Below, one piece after another: positions 33,429 to 42,880 of a stretch of DNA of 64,000 bases. The stretch is from Mycobacterium paraterrae. Its GTDB lineage: Bacteria > Actinomycetota > Actinomycetes > Mycobacteriales > Mycobacteriaceae. A program made the position numbers and the translations under genes. The notes below the pieces were generated by a model. It made no database searches. It saw only the letters and a list, made by a program, of their open reading frames with translations, and was not told where the DNA came from. The stretch covers positions 744,001-808,000 of the forward strand of contig NZ_CP092488.2 in assembly GCF_022430545.2 (NCBI RefSeq). The letters are read 5' to 3'. The first letter of the stretch is position 1. The number at the start of each line of letters is the position of its first letter.

Positions 33429-34034
33429 ATGATGAGCAAGTCAGCGCAGCGAGGGGCGCGCGACCGGCCGGACGCAGAGAAGCGTGCCGCCGAGACTGAC
33501 CGTATCCAGGTGGCCCAGTTGCTCACCGATGCCGCGGCGCAGGGCAAGCTGCAAATGAGCGATTACGAGGACCGCCTCACCAAGGCCTACGCCGCCGAGA
33601 CCTACGACGACCTCGACCAGCTGCGCTCGGACCTGCTCGGGTCGTCGGTGAGCCCGCAGCGCGGCGGCGCCACCAAGCCGGCGCCGTCGATGCTGCTGCT
33701 GGCGATCATGAGCGCCTTCGAGCGTCGCGGCCGGTGGAACGTCCCGAAGAAGCTGACGACGTTCGCGCTGTGGGGCGGCGGCGTGATCGATCTGCGCTAC
33801 GCGGACTTCACCTCGACCGACGTCGAGATCAACGCCCACTCGATCATGGGCGGGCAGACCATCCTGCTGCCGCCCGAAGTCAACGTCGAGATCAAGGGCC
33901 GCGGCGTGATGGGCGGTTTCGACCACGAGGTCGAAGGCCAGGGCACACCCGGCGCCCCGACGGTACGCATCCGCGGCTTCTCGCTGTGGGGCGGCGTCGG
34001 TGTCCGGCGCAAGAACCGCAAGGCCCAGAGCTAG
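33429..34034 (+). CDS. DUF1707 protein with LiaF-like C-terminal domain
   Basis: The 201-residue protein (Rv0966c homologue) has an N-terminal DUF1707 helical domain (TDRIQVAQLLTDAAAQGKLQMSDYEDRLTKAYAAETYDDLDQLRSDL), then a linker and a beta-rich repeat domain like the C-terminal part of the LiaF cell-wall-stress protein (VIDLRYADFTSTDVEINAHSIMGGQTILLPPEVNVEIKGRGVMGGFDH). No membrane helix is present. Family members are thought to sense envelope stress. It converges with the VWA gene, 9 bases apart. Confidence 0.85.
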   Translation: MMSKSAQRGARDRPDAEKRAAETDRIQVAQLLTDAAAQGKLQMSDYEDRLTKAYAAETYDDLDQLRSDLLGSSVSPQRGGATKPAPSMLLLAIMSAFERRGRWNVPKKLTTFALWGGGVIDLRYADFTSTDVEINAHSIMGGQTILLPPEVNVEIKGRGVMGGFDHEVEGQGTPGAPTVRIRGFSLWGGVGVRRKNRKAQS

Positions 34035-34043
34035 TTCGCCGGA

Positions 34044-36017
34044 CTACCTTCGCCGACGCGACCGCAGGTAGTCGCCGACGACCGCGGCGCCGAGACCGTC
34101 AAGATCGGGATCGACCACTCGGCCCTCGACACGGCGGGCCACCTGATCGATGAACCGGGCCAGCCCGGGGTCGTTGCCCAACCGGAAGATCGTCACCTGC
34201 GCGCCCAGTCTCGCCATCTCGTCGAACCCGCGCACGGTGTTGGCGATGGTCCGCGGATGCGGCGGATAGTCGAAGAAGACCGTCGGCGAGCCGTCACCGT
34301 AGTCCTCGAGATGGGCGGTCGGCTCGCCGTCGGTGACCACCAGCAGCACAGGTTGCGCGTTCGGATGCCGGCGCAGGTGCCGCCCGGCCAGCGCCAGCGC
34401 GTGATGCAGATTGGTGCCCTGCTCGTAGACGCCTTCCAGGCCCATCAACTCGGCGCTGCTCATTGTGCGCGCGTAGCGGCCGAACGCGATGATCTGCAGC
34501 GCATCTGACCGGAACCGGGTGCGCACCAAATGGTCGAGGGCGAGCGCGGTCTGCTTCATCGGCAGCCAACGGTTCTCCATCACCATCGAAAACGAGGTGT
34601 CCACCAGCAGCGCGACCGCGGCCTGCGTGCGGGTCTCGGTCTCGGAGACCTCGACGTCGTCGACCGTGATGTCGAGCGGGCCGTCCAGTGTTCGGGTGCC
34701 GGCTTGTCGCAGCACCGCGTTGGTCAGCGTGCGCGTCACGTTCCACGGCTCCGTGTCGCCGAACTGCCAGGGCCGGGTGGCACCGGTGAGCTCACCCGCC
34801 GCGCCCGCGCGCCGAAGTTCGCGCTCGCCGTGGCGGCTGGAAAGTTGTTGAGCCACATCGCGCAACGCTGTCTCGCCGAGACGACGCATGGCTTTCGGTG
34901 AGAGCCGCCACTGACCGTCCGAGCTGCGGTCCAGGAAGCCCTGGTTGACCAGCGCGCGTTCGAGCTCGGACAGCGTCTGGGCGTCGATCGCGGCTTGGTC
35001 GCCGAGCTGACGGGCCAGCGCGTCGAGGTCGACGTCGTCCATGGTCGCCCCCGGATAGCTCTGCGACAGTTGCTCGGCGAGCTGCTCCAACTCGGCGATA
35101 TCGGAGAGCGCCTGTGCGCCCTCGCCCATGCCGAGCGGGTTGTCGCCGCTGAACTCCGACGAGCCGTCCCAGTCCTCGCCGGGGCGCGCCGCTTGCAGAT
35201 GCCCGTCGAGCCGGCCCAGTGCCTGCATCAAGTCAGGCGATCCGAATGCCTGCTGCGCCAATGCATCCAGCTCGGCACGCTGGTCCGGGCTCAAGCTGTT
35301 ACGGAACCGCTGTGCGGCGGCGGCTCGCTTGGCGAGCGAGTCCAGCAGCTCCTCGACGTTGTGCGGGTTCTCCGGGAAGAATTCGCCGTGCTTGGCCATG
35401 AAGTCTTCGAAATCCTGCTGCGTGTCTTCGCCTTTGGCGTGCTTGTCCAGCAGGTCGTTGAGGTCGTTGACCATGTCGGTGACGCGTTGACGGTCCTCGT
35501 CGGTGGCACCCTCGAGGGCTTCCTTCATGCCCGCGAAGCGCTGGTCGAGCATTTCACGGCCGAGCAGATCCTTGATCTGGTCGTACTTCTGGCGCGCCTC
35601 GTCGCTGCGCCAGCCGTACTCGGAGAGCTCCTGCACGGCCTTCGCCGGCGACGGCGACAGCGAGTCGAGTTGCAGCTCACCGAACCGGGCGTCGTCGTCC
35701 AGGGCCCGGGCCAGCTCTTTGCGCTCGGCCAGCACCGCCTCGTCGAGCAGCTTCTTGATCTCTTGCAGCGTGCCGTCCAAGTTGTTCTCGCGCAGCAACT
35801 CTCGTCGTCGCCGGTTGGCCTCGGCGGCCAGCCGGTCGGCGCCCCTGACGCTCTTGGTGCCGCGGCGCAGCAACTCCGACAATGCCCGTCGCGGCGAGGT
35901 TCCCGCCATGACGTCCTGGCCGATCTGTTCGAGCGCCTCGCGCAGATCTACCGGCGGCGCAAGGGGATCCGGGCCGCCGGTATAGGCCGAATAGCGTGAG
36001 GAGTGGCGTCTAGCCAT
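34044..36017 (-). CDS. VWA-domain protein of a MoxR-VWA pair
   Basis: The 657-residue protein (Rv0959 homologue) has a long helical, acidic N-terminal two thirds (coiled-coil segments around residues 60-330) and a C-terminal von Willebrand A domain with MIDAS motif DTSFS (VALLVDTSFSMVMENRWLPMKQTALALDHLV) and later LLVVTDGEPTAHLED. It overlaps the AAA+ gene by 8 bases. MoxR-type ATPases with a VWA partner act as metal-cofactor insertion or protein-remodelling chaperones; magnesium chelatase subunits share this design. The client protein here is unknown. Confidence 0.88.
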   Translation of the reverse strand: MARRHSSRYSAYTGGPDPLAPPVDLREALEQIGQDVMAGTSPRRALSELLRRGTKSVRGADRLAAEANRRRRELLRENNLDGTLQEIKKLLDEAVLAERKELARALDDDARFGELQLDSLSPSPAKAVQELSEYGWRSDEARQKYDQIKDLLGREMLDQRFAGMKEALEGATDEDRQRVTDMVNDLNDLLDKHAKGEDTQQDFEDFMAKHGEFFPENPHNVEELLDSLAKRAAAAQRFRNSLSPDQRAELDALAQQAFGSPDLMQALGRLDGHLQAARPGEDWDGSSEFSGDNPLGMGEGAQALSDIAELEQLAEQLSQSYPGATMDDVDLDALARQLGDQAAIDAQTLSELERALVNQGFLDRSSDGQWRLSPKAMRRLGETALRDVAQQLSSRHGERELRRAGAAGELTGATRPWQFGDTEPWNVTRTLTNAVLRQAGTRTLDGPLDITVDDVEVSETETRTQAAVALLVDTSFSMVMENRWLPMKQTALALDHLVRTRFRSDALQIIAFGRYARTMSSAELMGLEGVYEQGTNLHHALALAGRHLRRHPNAQPVLLVVTDGEPTAHLEDYGDGSPTVFFDYPPHPRTIANTVRGFDEMARLGAQVTIFRLGNDPGLARFIDQVARRVEGRVVDPDLDGLGAAVVGDYLRSRRRR

Positions 36018-37404
36018 AAATGGTTTCGCCTTCTCCGGATGCTTTATCGATGCGCTTGGCCAAATACAGTGCCTCCAAGGCCAATTCGAGCGCCGCGGCG
36101 CGCTCGCCCTCGGACTCGGCGCTGACCCGCTTGGCGATCGCGTCGATCACCGGCAGATTCGGCAATGCCGCCAGCACGTCCTTGGCTGCTACCCGCTCGC
36201 CGGTCGTCACGGCGGAGCCGCCCTCGACGGCCGACACCAGCGGGCCGACGTCGATGCCGCCCAGCGCGCGCGACGCGGTGTCCGCGGTGGCGCGGCGCAG
36301 CAGGTGTTCCAGCACGGCCTGCTCGCGACCTTCCTCGCCGGACTCGAATTCGAGCTTGCCGCGCAGCACGTCGATCACGGTGCCCAGGTCGACCACTCGG
36401 GCCACCGGGTCGGTCTCGCCGAGCACCGCGCCGCGGTGGCGCGCCGAGGCCGCGACGGTTTCGGCCGCGGCGATGGCGAATCGGGCCGACACTCCCGACC
36501 GCTGGTCGATGGAATTCGACTCACGCAGGTAGCGGGCGAACCGGGCGATCACCTGCATCAGGTATTCCGGCACCTGCGCGGACAGGTGCGCCTCTTGGGT
36601 GATGACCGCGACCTCCGCATCGAGTTCGAGCGGGTAGTGCGTGCGGATCTCGGCACCGAACCGGTCCTTGAGCGGGGTGATGATGCGACCGCGATTGGTG
36701 TAGTCCTCGGGGTTGGCGCTGGCGACCACCAGGACGTCCAGCGGCAGCCGCAACGTATAGCCGCGGACCTGGATATCGCGCTCCTCCATCACATTCAGCA
36801 TCGATACCTGAATGCGCTCGGCCAGGTCGGGCAGCTCGTTGACGGCGACGATGCCGCGGTGCGCCCGCGGGATCAGGCCGTAGGCGATGGTTTCGGGGTC
36901 GCCCAGGCTGCGGCCTTCGGCGACCTTGATCGGGTCGATGTCGCCGACCAGGTCGGCGACGCTGGTGTCGGGGGTGGCCAGTTTCTCGGTGTAGCGCTCG
37001 CTGCGATGCCGCCATTCGATGGGCAGGTCGTCACCGAGGGTGGCGGCCTTGCGGATCGACTCCGGGGTGATCGGGCTGTACGGGTGCTCCCCGAGTTCGG
37101 CGCCCGCGATCACCGGCGTCCACTCGTCGAGTAGGCCGATCAGCGCCCGCAGCAGCCGGGTCTTGCCCTGGCCGCGCTCGCCCAGCAGCACGAAGTCGTG
37201 ACCGGCGATCAGCGCCCGCTCCAGCTGCGGCAGCACGGTGTCTTCGAACCCGAGGATGCCCGGCCAGATTTCCGGAGCGTCCGGCCCTGACGACAACGCG
37301 GCCAACAGGTTTTCCCGGATCTCTTGCTTGACGCCCCGTTCGCGGTGCCCGGCGGCACGTAGTTCGCCGACGGTACGGGGCAGGTTGTTCGCAGCGGTCA
37401 CCAC
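36010..37404 (-). CDS. MoxR/magnesium-chelatase-like AAA+ ATPase
   Basis: The 464-residue AAA+ protein (Rv0958 homologue) has Walker A (LLGERGQGKTRLLRAL), the helix insert with YSPITPESIRKAATLGDDLPIEW, a Walker B-like strand (GIVAVNELPDLAERIQVSMLNVMEE), sensor region VVASANPEDYTNRGRIITPLKDRF and the ChlI-type C-terminal helical domain. It is encoded just upstream of, and overlapping, its VWA partner. Together they resemble BchI/BchD-type machines although no tetrapyrrole genes are nearby. GTG 37404 is the first plausible start. Confidence 0.9.
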   Translation of the reverse strand: MVTAANNLPRTVGELRAAGHRERGVKQEIRENLLAALSSGPDAPEIWPGILGFEDTVLPQLERALIAGHDFVLLGERGQGKTRLLRALIGLLDEWTPVIAGAELGEHPYSPITPESIRKAATLGDDLPIEWRHRSERYTEKLATPDTSVADLVGDIDPIKVAEGRSLGDPETIAYGLIPRAHRGIVAVNELPDLAERIQVSMLNVMEERDIQVRGYTLRLPLDVLVVASANPEDYTNRGRIITPLKDRFGAEIRTHYPLELDAEVAVITQEAHLSAQVPEYLMQVIARFARYLRESNSIDQRSGVSARFAIAAAETVAASARHRGAVLGETDPVARVVDLGTVIDVLRGKLEFESGEEGREQAVLEHLLRRATADTASRALGGIDVGPLVSAVEGGSAVTTGERVAAKDVLAALPNLPVIDAIAKRVSAESEGERAAALELALEALYLAKRIDKASGEGETIYG

Positions 37405-37425
37405 ACCACGCTACTGATAAATCGA

Positions 37426-37457
37426 AAGGCCGGGCAATCGCTGGATTGCCCGGCCTT
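37426..37457. terminator. 13-bp perfect hairpin terminator, probably bidirectional
   Basis: AAGGCCGGGCAAT is followed by a 6-base loop (CGCTGG) and its exact complement ATTGCCCGGCCTT. There is no long U-tract, which is common for mycobacterial terminators. It lies between the lipoprotein stop and the MoxR start on the same strand, so it should end the lipoprotein transcript. Confidence 0.75.
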
Positions 37458-37481
37458 CCCAGGTGCTGAAGCGAGATGCGA

Positions 37482-38051
37482 TCAGCTGAACGTCACCGTC
37501 GCGTTGTCGTCCCCTTCTTTCCAGGTGATGGTGCCGTGCTCGAACGTCGACTTGTAGGTGCCGTCCGGCTCCTTCGTCTCGTCGGCGGTCGGATACCCCA
37601 GCCTGCCCTGCGAGGCCTGGTTGTCGTTCCACGCGTCGCGGATCTTGCCCCACACCAGGTAGACCGGTCCGCCGTTCTTGTAGATCAGGACGCCACCGTC
37701 GTACTGCTGGTAAACGCCGGTGTTGTCGGCGGTGTTCTTCTGGTTGTCGTAGGGCGCGCCGAGGTCCTTCTTCTGCTCGTCGGTGAGGGTCTCCCACTTG
37801 GCCAAAATCGGCCCCTCGACGGTGTACAGGGTGCCGTTCTTGCCGGCGATCTGCGTCGGCGACGGGCTGGCCGTCACGCTCGAGGTTGGCGAGGCGACAG
37901 CCGACGACATCATCGCGGACGACGTCGAGGTCGCTGCGGAACTCGACGAGGAACTGCTCGAGTTGTTCGATTGGTGACACCCCGCACCGAGAAATGCGAG
38001 AGCTGCAAGAGCGACCGAGAACGACGCTGTTCTTCTGTTGAGCGCGTGCAT
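37482..38051 (-). CDS. LGFP-repeat lipoprotein
   Basis: The 189-residue protein has a lipoprotein signal (MHALNRRTASFSVALAALAFLGAGC, lipobox LGAGC), a long Ser/Ala/Thr linker, and two LGFP-type repeats (WETLTDEQKKDLGAPYDNQKNTADNTGVYQQYDGGVLIYK and WNDNQASQGRLGYPTADETKEPDGTYKSTFEHGTITW). LGFP repeats occur in actinobacterial envelope proteins and are thought to tether them to the cell wall. ATG 38051 follows AAAGGA closely. It is flanked by a strong terminator and by an unrelated divergent esterase, so it looks like a single-gene unit. Confidence 0.85.
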   Translation of the reverse strand: MHALNRRTASFSVALAALAFLGAGCHQSNNSSSSSSSSAATSTSSAMMSSAVASPTSSVTASPSPTQIAGKNGTLYTVEGPILAKWETLTDEQKKDLGAPYDNQKNTADNTGVYQQYDGGVLIYKNGGPVYLVWGKIRDAWNDNQASQGRLGYPTADETKEPDGTYKSTFEHGTITWKEGDDNATVTFS

Positions 38052-38235
38052 TATTTCCTTTCGAATACTCATCGATCGGCTCGGACTCGTCCCGTTTGAC
38101 GTGCCCGAACCGTGACTCTAAGCCGATCCGATCTTGTTCGGAAGAGACGTCTCGAGGCCGCTCGGCCGGCAAAGAACGGCGCTTTGCTGAGCGGCGGTCG
38201 AGCGTTCTGCCGAGCATCAACCGACGGCCCTGACG

Positions 38236-39279
38236 ATGCGTGCCCAGCTACCCGATACCCTCAGTACCGTGAATTCACTCGACTGGCGCGAACGGCCCGA
38301 GACCGCGCACTTCGGCCCCGCCTCGTGGCAGTCCACCGTGCTCGCCGTGTTGACCGCCATCTTCGTCCGCCCGGTGCTGGCCACCTTGACCCTCATCGGC
38401 ATCGTGGTCAATCGCATTAGCCCAGACACCCTGCAACGCGTCCGACTCGACGGCATCGACGGCTCGATGAAGTTCATCCGGCCGTTGCCCGGCACCGACG
38501 TCACGCAGGTCGAGTTGCCGCACTGTCGGGCCGAATGGGTCGTCGCACCCGAAGCACGCGATTCGACGTCGCTGATCGTGTACTTCCACGGCTCGGCGCT
38601 GGTCACCCTGGGCCTTAACTCCCACCGCCGCTTCGTCAGCCGGTTGTCGCAGGCGACCGGCGCCAAAGTGCTCAACGTCGGTTACCGGTTGGCACCGCAG
38701 GCCAGCATCGAAGAGGCCGTCGCGGACGGTCTGGACGGCTACCGCTTCGCGCTGGCGCAGGGATTCGCGCCCGAGCGGATCGTGTTGGCCGGCGACTCGG
38801 CCGGCGGACTGATGGCCGCCGACGTCGCATTGGCCGCGCGGGACGCCGGGCTGCCGGTGCCGGCGGGGCAGGCATTGATGTCGCCGCTGACCTCGTCGGA
38901 CATGGGCCTGAAGTACCGGGCGCTGAAAGACCACCGCGACGTGATGTTTCCGTTCATGACGGTGAAGTTCATCTACGACGTGTTCGCGACGGTGAACGGC
39001 ACCCGGCCGCCGCCGCTGATGCCGCCCGAGGCCGACCTTCGCGGGCTGGGCCCATTCCTGCTGCAAGCCGGCACCCACGAGATGCTGCTCAACGACACCG
39101 TTGTGTTCGCCGAACGGCTACGCGAACAAAACGTCGCAGTCTGGGTCCAGCTGTGGCACAAGGCGATGCACATGTTCCAGCTGAGCTTCGACGTCAACCC
39201 CGACGCCCGCCGGGCGGTCGCGGAGGTCGCGGCCTTCATCCGCTACGCGACCAGCGTGCAGGACGAGATCACCGCCTAG
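38236..39279 (+). CDS. Alpha/beta hydrolase of the hormone-sensitive-lipase family
   Basis: The 347-residue protein has the HSL oxyanion motif YFHGSA, the nucleophile elbow GDSAGG and a C-terminal His in WHKAMHMFQLSFD; the acidic member probably lies in FLLQAGTHEMLLNDT. An N-terminal hydrophobic helix (VLAVLTAIFVRPVLATLTLIGIVV, about residues 35-58) suggests membrane attachment. It is likely a lipid esterase. ATG 38236 has no clear ribosome site; GTG 38269 is an alternative. Confidence 0.85.
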   Translation: MRAQLPDTLSTVNSLDWRERPETAHFGPASWQSTVLAVLTAIFVRPVLATLTLIGIVVNRISPDTLQRVRLDGIDGSMKFIRPLPGTDVTQVELPHCRAEWVVAPEARDSTSLIVYFHGSALVTLGLNSHRRFVSRLSQATGAKVLNVGYRLAPQASIEEAVADGLDGYRFALAQGFAPERIVLAGDSAGGLMAADVALAARDAGLPVPAGQALMSPLTSSDMGLKYRALKDHRDVMFPFMTVKFIYDVFATVNGTRPPPLMPPEADLRGLGPFLLQAGTHEMLLNDTVVFAERLREQNVAVWVQLWHKAMHMFQLSFDVNPDARRAVAEVAAFIRYATSVQDEITA

Positions 39280-39286
39280 CGCACGA

Positions 39287-40858
39287 CTAGTGCGCGAAGT
39301 GCCGCGCGCCGGTCAGGTAGAGCGCGATGCCGAAGTTGGCCGCGGCGGCAGTCACCTCGTCGTCGCGCACCGAGCCGCCCGGATGCACGATCGCCTTGAC
39401 GCCCGCGGCGGCCAGGGTCTCCAGGCCGTCCGGGAACGGGAAGAAGGCATCGGACGCGGCGACCGCACCCCGGACCCGGTCTCCCCCACGCTCGACGGCC
39501 AAGCGGGCGGCGTCGACACGGTTCACCTGGCCCATACCGACGCCGAGGGTCGCGCCGCCACCGGCGATGACGATCGCATTGGACTTCACCGCCCGGCAGG
39601 TTCGCCAGGCGAAGACCAGGTCTGCCAGCGTGGCCGGGTCGGCCGGCTCACCGGTCGCCAGCGTCCAGTTGTTCGGGTCGTCGCCCGGTGCGTCGATCCG
39701 GTCGCGTTGTTGCACCAGCAGCCCGCCGCTGATCTGACGGCGTTCGAACGCGTCACCCTCCGGCTGCGCGGCCACCAGCACCCGGATGTTCTTCTTACGG
39801 GCCAGCACGTCGACGGCGCCCGGCGCGTAGGCCGGCGCGACGATCACTTCGGTAAAGATCGTGCTGACGTATTCGGCCATCTCGACGCTGACCTCGGTGT
39901 TGGCCGCGATCACGCCACCGAACGCGCTGAGCGGGTCGCATTCATGAGCCTTGCGGTGCGCGTCGGCGACTGAGTCCGACGAAATGGCGATGCCGCAGGG
40001 ATTGGCGTGCTTGATGATCGCGACGCAGATGTCCTGGTGATCGAATGCCGCCCGCCAGGCGGCGTCGGCGTCAGTGAAGTTGTTGTAGGACATCTCTTTT
40101 CCGTGCAGTTGCTCGGCCTGCGCCAGGCCGGGCCAGCCGCTGTCGTCGACATACAGCGCGGCCTTCTGGTGCGGGTTCTCGCCGTAGCGCAGCTGGGTCG
40201 AGCGGCGCCATGTGCCGGCCACCCATTCGGGGAATTCCGTCGCCGGCTCCTCGGGCGCCAGCGTCGATTCCATCCAGCCGGCCACTGCCACGTCGTACTC
40301 GGCGGTGTGCCGAAAGGCCAACGACGCCAACTTCTTTCGCTCGGCGAGCGTGAACCCGCCGCTGCGCACGGCGGCCAGCACGCCGTCGTAACCCAGCGGG
40401 TCGGTGACCACCGCGACGCTGGGATGATTTTTGGCTGACGCGCGGACCATCGATGGTCCGCCGATGTCGATCTGCTCGACACACTCGTCGACGCCCGCGC
40501 CCGACTCCACGGTCTCGCTGAACGGGTATAGGTTGACCACCACCAACTCGAACGCCGCGATGCCGAGTTGCTCGAGGGCCTCGGCGTGCTCAGGTTTGCG
40601 GAGGTCGGCGAGCAACCCGGCATGGACCCTGGGATGCAAGGTCTTGACCCGACCGTCGAGCACCTCCGGAAAGCCGGTGAGTTCTTCCACCGGGGTAACC
40701 GGAATGCCCTTGTCGGCAATGGTTTTCGCTGTCGAGCCGGTAGAGACGATCTCTACCCCGGCATCGGCCAGTCCCTTGGCGAGGTCGACCAGACCGGTCT
40801 TGTCGTACACGCTGATCAACGCGCGGCGGATCGGCCGCCTGCCTTCACTGTTACTCAT
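39287..40858 (-). CDS. purH: Bifunctional AICAR transformylase / IMP cyclohydrolase
   Basis: The 523-residue enzyme catalyses the last two steps of IMP synthesis. The N-terminal IMP cyclohydrolase (methylglyoxal-synthase-like) shows RALISVYDKTGLVDLAKGL and STGSTAKTIADKGIPV and ends near KNHPSVAVVTDP. The C-terminal transformylase has LRYGENPHQKAALY, IIKHANPCGIA, DPLSAFGGVIAANTEVS and SDAFFPFPDGLE. ATG 40858 overlaps the purN stop (ATGA); the open frame upstream is purN shadow. Confidence 0.97.
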   Translation of the reverse strand: MSNSEGRRPIRRALISVYDKTGLVDLAKGLADAGVEIVSTGSTAKTIADKGIPVTPVEELTGFPEVLDGRVKTLHPRVHAGLLADLRKPEHAEALEQLGIAAFELVVVNLYPFSETVESGAGVDECVEQIDIGGPSMVRASAKNHPSVAVVTDPLGYDGVLAAVRSGGFTLAERKKLASLAFRHTAEYDVAVAGWMESTLAPEEPATEFPEWVAGTWRRSTQLRYGENPHQKAALYVDDSGWPGLAQAEQLHGKEMSYNNFTDADAAWRAAFDHQDICVAIIKHANPCGIAISSDSVADAHRKAHECDPLSAFGGVIAANTEVSVEMAEYVSTIFTEVIVAPAYAPGAVDVLARKKNIRVLVAAQPEGDAFERRQISGGLLVQQRDRIDAPGDDPNNWTLATGEPADPATLADLVFAWRTCRAVKSNAIVIAGGGATLGVGMGQVNRVDAARLAVERGGDRVRGAVAASDAFFPFPDGLETLAAAGVKAIVHPGGSVRDDEVTAAAANFGIALYLTGARHFAH

Positions 40859-41484
40859 CCGATAGTCGCCTTTCGTCCGATCCAGGTCACGCCGCCAGTC
40901 GCCACCGCGGCTATCACGTCCACCAAGAGTCGCCGTTCGATCACCTTGATGCGTTCGTGCAGGGTTTGTTCGTCGTCGTCGTCGAGCACCGGAACGGCCT
41001 GCTGGGCCAGTATCGGGCCGGTGTCGGTGCCGGCGTCGACCAGATGCACCGTGCACCCGGTCACTTTGACGCCGTGGGCCAGCGCGTCGGCCACCCCGTG
41101 CGCGCCGGGAAAGGCCGGCAACAGCGCCGGATGGGTATTGAGCGTCCGGCCCTCGAACTTCGAAAGGAACTGCGGTCCAAGTATCTTCATGAAACCCGCC
41201 GACACGACGAGGTCCGGCGAATGCTCGGCCGTGGCCTCGGTGAGCGCGGCGTCCCATGCCTCGCGATCGGGGTAGTCGCCAAGCCGCACCCGGAACGAGG
41301 GCAGGGAGGCAGCGGAGGCGATGTCGACGGCCGCGCAGTCGCGGTCGACGCCGACGGCCACCACCCGCGCCGGGTAGTCACCGACCGCGGCGTCCAGCAG
41401 TGACGCCAGCAGCGAACCGGTGCCTGAGGCCAGCACGACCAACCGTGCCGGTGCGCTGGGAGGCACACGGAACGATTGCTGCAC
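40855..41484 (-). CDS. purN: Phosphoribosylglycinamide formyltransferase
   Basis: The 209-residue enzyme transfers a formyl group from 10-formyl-THF to GAR. It has RLVVLASGTGSLLASLL, the DLVVSAGFMKILGPQFL segment, the catalytic NTHPALLPAFPGAHGV (Asn, His) and GCTVHLVDAGTDTGPILAQQAVPV (Asp). It is co-transcribed with purH, overlapping by 4 bases. The perM gene upstream is co-directional with a 53-base gap. Confidence 0.96.
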   Translation of the reverse strand: MQQSFRVPPSAPARLVVLASGTGSLLASLLDAAVGDYPARVVAVGVDRDCAAVDIASAASLPSFRVRLGDYPDREAWDAALTEATAEHSPDLVVSAGFMKILGPQFLSKFEGRTLNTHPALLPAFPGAHGVADALAHGVKVTGCTVHLVDAGTDTGPILAQQAVPVLDDDDEQTLHERIKVIERRLLVDVIAAVATGGVTWIGRKATIG

Positions 41485-41537
41485 AGGTCAGAGCCTACTT
41501 CGGCCGACGACGCTGCCCGCTACCACCCTGGGGATGT

Positions 41538-42818
41538 CTAGCGGTCGTGCTCGTCGGGCAGATCGAGGCCCGACAGGTCCTGGGTCGCGACCTCGGAGTC
41601 GTCGGGGTCGCGGTCCGGGGTCGGCTCGGCCGATAGCGGTGGCTCGGCAGACGGCACGACGGGAGCCGGCTTGGGTCGGCGCGGGCGGCGCCGAATGCCG
41701 CCGGCCATCATGACGGTGAGCGCACCGATCGCGGTGAACCACAGGAAGATCGCGAAACCGAATGTGCCCTGGTCGATTCCGACGCCGCCGAAGTTGCCGA
41801 GCTGGCCACTGCCGGCGTACCCGAGCAATGCCAGCGTCAGCGCCGCGACCAACGCCGCAACGCCGACCTTCGCCATCGCGTCGGAAAGTGGCAACGGCCG
41901 TCGCGCGCACTGCTGACCGAGCGCAACCCCGGAGGACGCGCCGACGATCAGCAGCGCGACCCAGATCGGGCCCAGCGGCGGGTGGGGGGCCGCCGCCAAC
42001 ACCGGCAGCGCGGGAATGTCACCACCGAAAACCGTGAACGAGCTGAACGTCGCAAAACCCAGGTGGGCGCTCGATCCGACCGCCATCGCCGCGGTCGCGA
42101 CGATCACGTTGGGCACGTACAGGATCGACAGCACCGTCAGGCTGAACTGACCGAACAGCGACGCGGTGATCCCGTACAGCTCCTGCATCGTCGCCCAGTG
42201 CACGACCAACGAGCAGGCCGTCACCATCCCGGACAGCCCGAGCAGCGCCAGGACCCCGGCCGCTGCCGCGCGCAGCGAATCGGCCACCCAGTCCGGTAGC
42301 GGCGACGCCGCAAGGGCGCGTCGTCCGACCCTCGACCCGACCCCGATGATTGCGCCGATAACGTGCACCACCAGAACGCTGCAGAATGCTCGGAAAGCAT
42401 TCGGCGTCTGCAACTCGGTGATCACCGACGCGGCGTCGTGGATGACCGCCAGCGCGACCGCCGTGAACAGCAGGGGCCCGCCCAGCGCCGAGGCCACGAT
42501 CCAGCGCGTGACGAACCAGGACGCCGTGGGCGCGGTGGCGTGCGCGGTAGTCCGCGCCGTTCCCCACACCATCAGCAGCACCGGCAGCAACGGCATGACA
42601 CCCAGCTCGCGGCCGCCGATCGAAATCGGCACTTGATGCACGCCGAGCCACATGCTTGCGATCGCACCCAGCGCGCCGGTCATGTCGCTGTTGGCAATGA
42701 CCAACTGCAACAACGTCACTGCGGCGATGACCACCAACGCCACCACCGCTGGGCCGAACGCGACCCGCACGAGGTCGCGCGCCTGATGGGCGCCCGGGGT
42801 TCGACTGTCCGGGGTCAC
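41538..42818 (-). CDS. perM: Cell-division membrane protein PerM
   Basis: The 426-residue integral membrane protein (Rv0955 homologue) has about eight to ten hydrophobic helices (for example VRVAFGPAVVALVVIAAVTLLQLVI, LGVMPLLPVLLMVWGTARTT, SVLVVHVIGAIIGVGSRV, AFAIFLWF-type segments) and a disordered Pro/Asp/Glu-rich cytosolic tail from about residue 370. In M. tuberculosis PerM stabilises FtsB and is needed for division in acid or low magnesium. The assignment rests on topology and on position between Rv0954 and purN homologues. Confidence 0.85.
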   Translation of the reverse strand: MTPDSRTPGAHQARDLVRVAFGPAVVALVVIAAVTLLQLVIANSDMTGALGAIASMWLGVHQVPISIGGRELGVMPLLPVLLMVWGTARTTAHATAPTASWFVTRWIVASALGGPLLFTAVALAVIHDAASVITELQTPNAFRAFCSVLVVHVIGAIIGVGSRVGRRALAASPLPDWVADSLRAAAAGVLALLGLSGMVTACSLVVHWATMQELYGITASLFGQFSLTVLSILYVPNVIVATAAMAVGSSAHLGFATFSSFTVFGGDIPALPVLAAAPHPPLGPIWVALLIVGASSGVALGQQCARRPLPLSDAMAKVGVAALVAALTLALLGYAGSGQLGNFGGVGIDQGTFGFAIFLWFTAIGALTVMMAGGIRRRPRRPKPAPVVPSAEPPLSAEPTPDRDPDDSEVATQDLSGLDLPDEHDR

Positions 42819-42880
42819 GGTTTGAGGACGTTACCTACCGGATCGGGCAGTAGGCGACTCGCCGCGCCTGGACGCACCCG